A stretch of DNA of 62,339 nt from CAYOHG01 sp964465125 (lineage in GTDB: Bacteria; Planctomycetota; Phycisphaerae; UBA1845; Fen-1342): assembly GCA_964465125.1 (NCBI GenBank), contig CAYXIO010000021.1, forward strand, positions 1 through 62,339, read 5' to 3'. This document shows, one piece after another, positions 17,912-24,158 of this stretch. The notes under the pieces are model-generated. The model saw nothing but the letters and a program-made list of their open reading frames with translations. It did not search any database and was not told the DNA's origin. The stretch's first letter is position 1. The number at the start of each line of letters is the position of its first letter. The position numbers were made by a program, and so were the translations under genes.

Positions 17912-19078
17912 TCAGGCGCAGGTCGTTCCGAACACGACCAGGAGCTGCGAGAGATCGTCGAGATCAATGTCGCCATCGCCGTCGAGGTCGCCGTCCTCGT
18001 AGGTGGCGCCGCTGGCGGTGCCGAAGTGCACCAGAAGCTGGGACAGGTCATCCAGATCGACATCGAGATCGCTGTCGAGATCGCCTGGGCAGGGCGTGAC
18101 TTCGGCGGGGAGCGCAAAGTTGAGCACGACCGGCGCGTGATCCGATCCGACCGCGGTGGCGTCGATGTCCCCGCTCGCGCGGAGTCCCAGATCGTCGCCG
18201 GAGAAGTACGCGAAACCGGCGGCGTTGAGCTCGGCCTGGCTGACGGTTCCGTTGCCGCTCGTGTCGAGCTGCGCGAAGAACTCGTCGCTCGCGAGGATGT
18301 AGTCGTAGCGGTTGTCCAGCGTGCCCTGCGTGCTGAAGGTGTCGCCGACGAAGTAACTGACGCCCGCGCCGGCCAGCGTCTCGACTCGGCAGTCGTTCAG
18401 TTCGGTCGGCAAGCCGTTGCTTCCGCCGGCGATCAGCGGATCGATGGTAGTATCGGCGAAGTCGTCGTGGTTCAGGTCGCCGACGAACAGGTAGTAGCGC
18501 GGGAAGAAATCGACCTGGCCGTCGAAGTCGACGTCGATGCCGTTGGCCCGGTCGCTCGAGACGCGATTAGCCATGTTGTTGGCCTCGGTCGCGCGGGTGC
18601 TGATGTCGCTGCCGGTCGAGCCGGCCTTGAAGTGGGCGTTGTAGACCACCAGGAACTCGCTCGAACCGGGCACTTCGAAGACCGCGCGCAGTACACGCCG
18701 CGGGCCGCCGTCGGTGAGCTCGTCGAACTTGCGCACCACCCAGTCGCCCGGCAGGAGGAAGGCGTTCGAGTTGAAGCCGTCGGTGATCGTGCCTCGGCGA
18801 ACCTGGTAGCCCGGCAGGAAGTCGGTCCGGAACGAGTTGAGGTCGGCCGTGTTCGTGGTCTCCTGGAGGCAGAGCAGGTCGGGCATCAGGCTCGTGTTCG
18901 GGCCGGCCCCGTCCAGGTCGAGAATCGTCAGGAGGTTGCCGGCCGCCTCGCGGGCCGCCGCCGTGTCGGCGATGCCTTCCTTCGTGTTGTACGTCACGAC
19001 CCGCAACGGCACTTGGGCCGCAGCGCCCGCCGCGAAGGCCGTCAATACCGCTCCCGCCAGCGCAAACCGTGCCGCCAT
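17912..19078 (-). CDS. Secreted endonuclease/exonuclease/phosphatase with C-terminal dockerin-like repeats
   Basis: 388 aa. Signal peptide MAARFALAGAVLTAFAAGAAA, then an EEP domain: VVTYNTKEGI, LLCLQETT (metal Glu), VYNAHFKAG, FVGDLNHDDF (catalytic GDxN) and GSDHAPVVL. The last 60 residues carry two Ca-binding repeats, each D-x-D-x-D followed by VDLDDLSQLLVHFGT or IDLDDLSQLLVVFGT, between an opening CPGDLD and a closing TTCA. That C...C layout is the planctomycete GC-type dockerin. It suggests a secreted nuclease or phosphodiesterase tethered or sorted by the dockerin. GGAGAGG precedes the ATG. Confidence 0.85.
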   Translation of the reverse strand: MAARFALAGAVLTAFAAGAAAQVPLRVVTYNTKEGIADTAAAREAAGNLLTILDLDGAGPNTSLMPDLLCLQETTNTADLNSFRTDFLPGYQVRRGTITDGFNSNAFLLPGDWVVRKFDELTDGGPRRVLRAVFEVPGSSEFLVVYNAHFKAGSTGSDISTRATEANNMANRVSSDRANGIDVDFDGQVDFFPRYYLFVGDLNHDDFADTTIDPLIAGGSNGLPTELNDCRVETLAGAGVSYFVGDTFSTQGTLDNRYDYILASDEFFAQLDTSGNGTVSQAELNAAGFAYFSGDDLGLRASGDIDATAVGSDHAPVVLNFALPAEVTPCPGDLDSDLDVDLDDLSQLLVHFGTASGATYEDGDLDGDGDIDLDDLSQLLVVFGTTCA

Positions 19079-19182
19079 GATTCCTCTCCGGCTGTGATAA
19101 TGCTCGCTAACAGGGTCCATTGTAGCCGTGCGCGGGAGGATTCGAAAGGCGCGCCGCAGCGTGGCGGACACCCGACACGCAA

Positions 19183-19224
19183 CGAAAACGGCGGCGGCGG
19201 CGCCTCAGAGGCACCGCCGCCGCC
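19183..19224 (-). terminator. Rho-independent terminator after the coiled-coil gene
   Basis: Eleven-bp stem GGCGGCGGCGG (19190-19200) with CCGCCGCCGCC (19214-19224) and an inner GCCT/AGGC. On the minus strand it is followed by GTTTTCGTT. It lies 31 bases after the coiled-coil stop. Confidence 0.7.
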
Positions 19225-19255
19225 CGCGAGTGGGGAGAAGTCTTGCCTGGGTTGC

Positions 19256-20470
19256 CTAGTCGGTCTCGATGTAGCGTTTCGGGGCGACCGGGCCGACCGC
19301 CAACGGGGTCAGCGACGCGTTCCGGGTCGGCGGCAGCGGCGGACCGCTCGTGCCCGACTCATCTGCCGTTCGAGTCGATTCCGCGGAAATCTCACGGGTC
19401 GTCACGGACTCGCTACTCGAATCGAGCACCGAGGCGATCCGCGGCCAGCCCTCCAGCGTACGCCGGCGAGCGCGGGCCTTGGTCTCGGCCAGCGCGATCC
19501 GAACCTCCGAAAACGCCTTCTTCACATTCGAGAGGGCCGCGTCGGCGTTGCGGTTGACCGAGCGCAGCGAGCTGAGCTCGCGCTCGTAGAACTGCTGCTG
19601 CTCCGCCAGCCGCGCATTCTCGCGCTCCAGGTGCGTGAGCTGACCCTGCATCGTCCGCTTCTCGGTGCGGTGCGCCTCGAGCTTCTGTTCAAGCGCTTCC
19701 TGCGCGCGGCGGAGCTCGACGCCCTGGTCCTGAGTGTTCTTCAGGTCCATCTCCACCTGGTGCTTGGCGGCGCGAATGTCCTCCAGCGTCGCCTGCGTCT
19801 CGGTCAGCTTGATCTGAGTCGAGTTGCGCTCTTCGGTCGTCTCGCGCAGCGATCGTTCGAGCTGATCGACGCGCACGCGCATCGTCTTGGTATCGCTTCG
19901 CAGGCCGTCACGCTCCTTGCGGATGGCCCACATCTCCTCCAGCTGCTTGTTATTGGTCTTCAACTCATTGTTCAACCGGGCGTTCTCGTCCTCCAGCCCG
20001 ACCACACGCTCGTTGAGGCGCTGCACGCGCGTGTTCGCCTCGGCCAGCTCCTGCTCCAGCAGGCCGACCTCCTGGCGAACCTGCTCGTGCGTGTCCAGCC
20101 GGGTCTGGAGCGTAACCAGTTGCCATTCCAGCTCCTGCACGCGCTGCCGGGCCGTCTGGCATTCCTCCGTCGCGGCGCCCAGCTCGCGTTCGAGCGATTC
20201 GCGAATCTCCTCGTAGCGGTCGAGCTGATCCTCCAGCTCGTTGATCACCGAGAGAACGTCGTCACGCTCGTCGGCGATGCTGTCGGCGGGCGTCCGAATC
20301 CCTGCATCCATGCTGAATCGCTCCGTGCGGGTCGGACTGTCGCCATTGGCCGAAGCAGCGCGCGGCGTCGTGCCGGCGATGCCGATTCCCGGAGCAGCCC
20401 GGGTCCCTTCGGCGGTCGAGGCGTTCGCCGGAGTTTCGTTCTTGCTGGTTCGGGTATCGCCTGTCTTCAC
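19256..20470 (-). CDS. Long coiled-coil protein of unknown function
   Basis: About 404 aa. Residues about 65-340 are an almost unbroken heptad-rich helix (ELEDQLDRYEEIRESLEREL, RVQRLNERVVGLEDENARL). Short Ser/Thr/Pro-rich, probably disordered ends flank it. No signal peptide or membrane helix. It may be a cytoskeletal or scaffold filament protein. Start GTG 20470 is preferred because GGAGG lies seven bases upstream; the ATG at 20515 has no comparable site. Confidence 0.6.
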   Translation of the reverse strand: MKTGDTRTSKNETPANASTAEGTRAAPGIGIAGTTPRAASANGDSPTRTERFSMDAGIRTPADSIADERDDVLSVINELEDQLDRYEEIRESLERELGAATEECQTARQRVQELEWQLVTLQTRLDTHEQVRQEVGLLEQELAEANTRVQRLNERVVGLEDENARLNNELKTNNKQLEEMWAIRKERDGLRSDTKTMRVRVDQLERSLRETTEERNSTQIKLTETQATLEDIRAAKHQVEMDLKNTQDQGVELRRAQEALEQKLEAHRTEKRTMQGQLTHLERENARLAEQQQFYERELSSLRSVNRNADAALSNVKKAFSEVRIALAETKARARRRTLEGWPRIASVLDSSSESVTTREISAESTRTADESGTSGPPLPPTRNASLTPLAVGPVAPKRYIETD

Positions 20471-20666
20471 CGTGCATCCTCCGCCATGCTGATTCCGGTT
20501 GCGGTCGTCGGCCAATCGAGATCAGGACCCCTGCGCAGCGCCGGCATATCCCGCCACATGGATTTGTATCGGTCGCCGCGCAGGACGGCTTGATTTTGAG
20601 ACGCGCAATCCCGGTGCCGCGGCTTCCTCGGGCGCAGCTTCTGCCGCGACCCGTCGCAGGATCGCC

Positions 20667-20672
20667 TATAAT
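20667..20672 (+). promoter_or_regulatory. Perfect TATAAT ten bases before the larE start codon
   Basis: TATAAT at 20667-20672 with ATG at 20682. If used, transcription would begin only a few bases before the start codon, giving an almost leaderless mRNA. No -35 hexamer is recognisable at the right distance, so this is tentative. Confidence 0.3.
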
Positions 20673-20681
20673 CCGGGCTGC

Positions 20682-21584
20682 ATGAGCACCAACGCATCCC
20701 ATCCGCCCCTGCCCGTCGAACTGGAGCGGCCGTTCTCGCAGCTTCTGTTCCGACTGCGCGAGTTGGGCTCGGTGCTGGTCGCGTACTCAGGCGGGGTCGA
20801 CAGCGCGTTCCTGCTGAAAGCCGCGGTTACGGCCCTCACAGCGCCGCGCGTGCTTGCGGTCACCGGGCGCAGCCCAAGCGTTCCCGCGACCGAGGCCAAT
20901 GCCGCGGCAGCACTTGCGCAGCATCTGGGCGTCGAGCACGTGTTCATCGATACGACGGAGTTCCAGCGCCCCGACTACGTATCCAATCCGACCAACCGCT
21001 GCTACCACTGCAAGACCGATCTCTACTCGCATCTCGTGCCGCTCGCGCGCGAGCGCGGCCTGTCGTGCGTGATCAACGGCGTGAACGCCGACGATCTCGG
21101 CGATTATCGGCCCGGTCTCAGGGCCGCGAGCGAGCACGACATCCGCTCGCCTCTGGCGGAGTGCGGCATTCGAAAGGCCGAGCTGCGCGCGATCGCGGCG
21201 GCGCTCGGTCTGCCCGTTCACGACAAGCCGGCCTCGCCCTGTCTGTCGTCACGCGTGCAGTACGGCGAGCGAATCACTCCCGAAAAGCTGCGCCGCATCG
21301 ACGCGGCGGAGACGCTGCTGCGCTCGCTGGGGTTCCGCGAGTGCCGCGTGCGTCATCATGACACGCTGGCAAGAATCGAGGTTCCCGCGGAAAGCCTGTC
21401 GCGCTTTGCGGATGACGCGCTGCGCGCCCGGGTCGAAAGCGGGATCCGCGAGTTGGGATACCAGTACGTCACGCTCGACCTGCGCGGCTTCCGCTCGGGC
21501 AGCCTAAACGCGGTGCTGCTGGGCGCGCGTCTGGCGGATGGACTGGCGCAGCGGCCGCCGCCCCTCGACCCCGCCACCCCTTGA
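20682..21584 (+). CDS. larE: ATP-dependent sacrificial sulfur transferase LarE
   Basis: Makes the thiolated intermediate of the nickel-pincer cofactor of lactate racemase-type enzymes. PP-loop AYSGGVDSAFLL (residues 34-45), NRCYHCKTDLY and GVNADDLGDYRPG are typical. The sacrificial cysteine is present (C187 in DKPASPCLSSR), so this is the single-use type rather than the [4Fe-4S] type. 300 aa. The partners larB, larC and larA are not in this window, so the target enzyme is unknown. Confidence 0.88.
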   Translation: MSTNASHPPLPVELERPFSQLLFRLRELGSVLVAYSGGVDSAFLLKAAVTALTAPRVLAVTGRSPSVPATEANAAAALAQHLGVEHVFIDTTEFQRPDYVSNPTNRCYHCKTDLYSHLVPLARERGLSCVINGVNADDLGDYRPGLRAASEHDIRSPLAECGIRKAELRAIAAALGLPVHDKPASPCLSSRVQYGERITPEKLRRIDAAETLLRSLGFRECRVRHHDTLARIEVPAESLSRFADDALRARVESGIRELGYQYVTLDLRGFRSGSLNAVLLGARLADGLAQRPPPLDPATP

Positions 21585-21615
21585 CCCCTTGCGCCCTCGG
21601 CCCCGGCGCCTTTCT

Positions 21616-23184
21616 TCACGCAAACACCCCGTGCAGATACCACTGCCCGCTGTCGGCGTCGCGGTAAACCCAATATTCCTCGCCCGGCTCGGTCGCGAGG
21701 CGGAAATAGTCGCGGCGAACATCCGGGCCACGCCACCAACCCGTCTCGATCCGCTCCGGACCCCAGGCCTGTGCCACGACATGCGCTTTCCCCGGAACGG
21801 CAAACCAGGTCGGCGGACCGTCCGGAACACGCGCGATCACGCGAACCGGAAGCGGCCGCGGCAGCAGCCGCGTAGGACGACCGGCGCGCGCCGCACGAAC
21901 CGGCTCCGCCGCCGCCGGCTCCCTGCGCCCCGCCGTCCAGCTCAAAACCCGTCCGTCGCACACGCGTACATAGCGATAGGCCCGCTCGGGTTGAAAATCG
22001 TCGACCAGCGCCGGGGAAAGCAACGCCCCGTGCCCCACCCGGTTCGCCAGCGTATCAATCAGGATGCCGATTCCGTCCCGACGGTGCGCCTCGCAAACCT
22101 CAAACAGGTCGGCTTGCTCGCACCGCCAGCGCTGTGTGCGCGCCGCGATCAGCGACAGCCCGACGATGTCCCAATCCAGATCGACCGTCTCAAGCCGCCG
22201 ATGCAGCAGCTCCGCCACGTGCTTCCACGCCTGCGTCGCGCTGGACAGACCGATGTGCAGAACCACCGGCGGCCGCCGCTCGCAAACCAGCGTACAATCG
22301 AGCTGTTGCAGGGCCAGCATCTCACTCGATAGCTGCTCCGTCAGCCGATCGAGCTGATCCTGGGCGATGCGCAGCAGCGCCCCCGCATCCCGGATCGCAT
22401 ACTCGAAGCGCACCTGAACTTCCGGCGGCGGCTGCGGGCAGCGCGAGGGCACGATTTCCGCCACCTCGCCGAGCGCTTGCTGCAATCGCAGGACCAGCTC
22501 ATCGCCGAAACGCGCCGGCAGCGTCGAGCGCGGCAGCACCAGCAGGTCTCCAACCGTGCGAAGCCCGAGCTGGAACAGGCGCTGCGCCACGCGCGGCGCA
22601 ATCCGCAGGCTGACCGGAGGCAGCGGCGCCAGGGCGGCGGAAGTCTCTCCCGGCGCTGCCCAGTGAAACGAGCCGACGCGCACCTCTTCCTGAGTCGAGG
22701 CGCCGACCTCGTCACCGGCCTGGGCCAGCGCCAGCGCGGCCCCGACGGTGTCCGCAATCGCGGCCCGCGCGGCGATCCCCTGACCATGAAGACCGTCCAG
22801 CGCCGCGACCGCCAGCCGCCGCTCCCCGCCGAAAAGCTCCGCGCATCCGGCGATATCGATCAAGATCGCATCCGGCGGGGCCGGCTGAACCAGCGGGCTG
22901 AAGCGCACCGCCCAATCGGCGAGTTGATCGAGCAATTCGGCATCCGCGCGAGGATCGTGCGCGACGCAACACAGCGAAGGCAGCAAGGCCATCGCTTCGC
23001 CCAGCGAAAGACCGGGCGCGATCCCCTGCCGGCGGGCCAGCACGCACGACCGCGCAACCAGGACCCGCTCGCCGCTGCGCTGCGTCAGCGCCAGCGGCTC
23101 CTCCGGCAGGCCCGTTTCCCGCCGCACGCGATCCGTCGCCAGGTGGGGCGCATAGAGGCAGAGAATGCGCCGGGAAAGACGCAT
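21616..23184 (-). CDS. imuB: ImuB-like Y-family polymerase homologue (mutasome subunit)
   Basis: 522 aa. N-terminal Y-family fold without good catalytic acidic residues, as in ImuB (RILCLYAPHLATDRVRRETG, ILIDIAGCAELFGGERRL). Then the helix-hairpin region (RTVGDLLVLPRSTLPARFG) and the long C-terminal ImuB region (GQWYLHGVFA at the end). In other bacteria ImuB links the error-prone polymerase DnaE2 to the clamp with ImuA. Neither imuA nor dnaE2 is adjacent here. Start ATG 23184 begins at the conserved MRLSRRILCLY. Confidence 0.85.
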   Translation of the reverse strand: MRLSRRILCLYAPHLATDRVRRETGLPEEPLALTQRSGERVLVARSCVLARRQGIAPGLSLGEAMALLPSLCCVAHDPRADAELLDQLADWAVRFSPLVQPAPPDAILIDIAGCAELFGGERRLAVAALDGLHGQGIAARAAIADTVGAALALAQAGDEVGASTQEEVRVGSFHWAAPGETSAALAPLPPVSLRIAPRVAQRLFQLGLRTVGDLLVLPRSTLPARFGDELVLRLQQALGEVAEIVPSRCPQPPPEVQVRFEYAIRDAGALLRIAQDQLDRLTEQLSSEMLALQQLDCTLVCERRPPVVLHIGLSSATQAWKHVAELLHRRLETVDLDWDIVGLSLIAARTQRWRCEQADLFEVCEAHRRDGIGILIDTLANRVGHGALLSPALVDDFQPERAYRYVRVCDGRVLSWTAGRREPAAAEPVRAARAGRPTRLLPRPLPVRVIARVPDGPPTWFAVPGKAHVVAQAWGPERIETGWWRGPDVRRDYFRLATEPGEEYWVYRDADSGQWYLHGVFA

Positions 23185-23270
23185 GGCGATTCCACTCCGT
23201 GTAGCAGACAGAGGCACGAAGGCGCTACGGGACACAGGGCCGGAGGGACGCGACAGCCTCCGCGCCCACA

Positions 23271-23294
23271 CCTACGCCTACGGCTACGGCTACG
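23271..23294. repeat. Four tandem hexamers in the imuB leader
   Basis: Four units of (C/G)CTACG in a row: CCTACG, CCTACG, GCTACG, GCTACG. They lie in the imuB 5' leader if the promoter at 23369-23396 is used. Possibly slippage-prone; no function seen. Confidence 0.6.
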
Positions 23295-23368
23295 CCCGCG
23301 TCGCCCATCTGGCCGCACGCCCGGGCCGTCCGCCGGGAGGCACGCCTTCGCGCTCAGCTCCGCCGAGA

Positions 23369-23396
23369 ATGATACCAAACATTTCCCGAATTGCAA
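23369..23396 (-). promoter_or_regulatory. Candidate promoter of imuB
   Basis: On the minus strand TTGCAA (23391-23396), 16-nt spacer, TATCAT (23369-23374). It would give a leader of about 180 nt. I saw no clear LexA box (neither GAAC-N4-GTTC nor GTTC-N7-GTTC) nearby. The 382-bp gap 23185-23566 also holds the hexamer repeat and the palindrome listed separately. Confidence 0.45.
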
Positions 23397-23512
23397 CCCC
23401 CCTGCGAACCCACCTATCACCCTTAGCGCCGACGCGACGTGCGCCGACGGTGGAGGAATCCCGCGAATGCACCAGCGCCAACAAACCCACATGCGGGTAT
23501 TAATGTACGTAC

Positions 23513-23531
23513 GATTTCGCTCAGCGAAATC
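23513..23531 (+). promoter_or_regulatory. Perfect 19-bp dyad upstream of the Rrf2 gene (candidate operator)
   Basis: GATTTCGC (23513-23520), TCA, GCGAAATC (23524-23531): eight perfect base pairs about a 3-nt centre, 35 bp before the Rrf2 start codon. Directly before it lies GTACGTAC (23505-23512). Rrf2 repressors commonly bind such sites in their own promoter, so autoregulation is likely. As a terminator it would be odd because no T-tract follows. Confidence 0.5.
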
Positions 23532-23566
23532 AACCGACGCGAACGGCTCGACGGAGCGCAGCCGAC

Positions 23567-24115
23567 ATGATCTCCAGTACCGCCGAGTACGCCCTGCGAA
23601 GCATCGTCCACCTCGCCGAGCAACCGGAAACGGCCAAGACGGCGCGCGAGATCGCCGAAGTAACGTGCGTGCCGCACGGGTATCTCTCCAAGGTGCTTCG
23701 GCAGTTGGCCGACGCCGGCTTGGTGCGGTCCCAGCGCGGGCTGGGCGGCGGGTACACGCTGGCGCACGTCCCCTCCAAGATCAGCGTGCTCGACGTCCTC
23801 AACGCGGTCGACCCGATTCAACGCATCCGAAGCTGCCCGCTCGAACTGAAGTCGCACCGCAAGAAGCTCTGTGCGCTGCACCACACGCTGGACAACGCGC
23901 TCTCGCTGATTGAGCAGGCCTTCAGCGAGTGCACGATCGAAACGCTGCTCGACGACAACCGGAACGAGGCCCCGCTCTGCCGCGTCACGCGCGAGCCGAC
24001 GAACCGTCCGGTCGGCGGGAATCTCGCCTACAGCAACGGCGGGCGCGGGGAGGAGTCGCCCGCGGACCCGCCCCTGGGAGCAGCGCCGCCGCGCGGCAAA
24101 CGCCGCAAGGCCTGA
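23567..24115 (+). CDS. Rrf2-family transcriptional regulator
   Basis: 182 aa. N-terminal winged helix (MISSTAEYALRSIVHLAEQP, HGYLSKVLRQLADAGLVRS, GLGGGYTLA). The sensor loop has C90 and C102 with H105/H106 (RSCPLELKSHRKKLCALHH). This differs from the three-Cys clusters of IscR and NsrR, so iron-sulfur binding is possible but not assured. The last 45 residues are a Gly/Pro-rich, probably disordered extension. It ends 43 bp before purH and may share a transcript with it. Confidence 0.85.
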   Translation: MISSTAEYALRSIVHLAEQPETAKTAREIAEVTCVPHGYLSKVLRQLADAGLVRSQRGLGGGYTLAHVPSKISVLDVLNAVDPIQRIRSCPLELKSHRKKLCALHHTLDNALSLIEQAFSECTIETLLDDNRNEAPLCRVTREPTNRPVGGNLAYSNGGRGEESPADPPLGAAPPRGKRRKA

Positions 24116-24158
24116 CCGCGCCGACGCGGCGCGCGCCGGTTTGCTCTACCATGCAACC

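Noticed and set aside
23271..23294. CRISPR-like repeat
   Set aside because: Contiguous hexamers without spacers.
23185..23566. LexA box before imuB
   Set aside because: No GAAC-N4-GTTC or GTTC-N7-GTTC element was found by eye in this gap.
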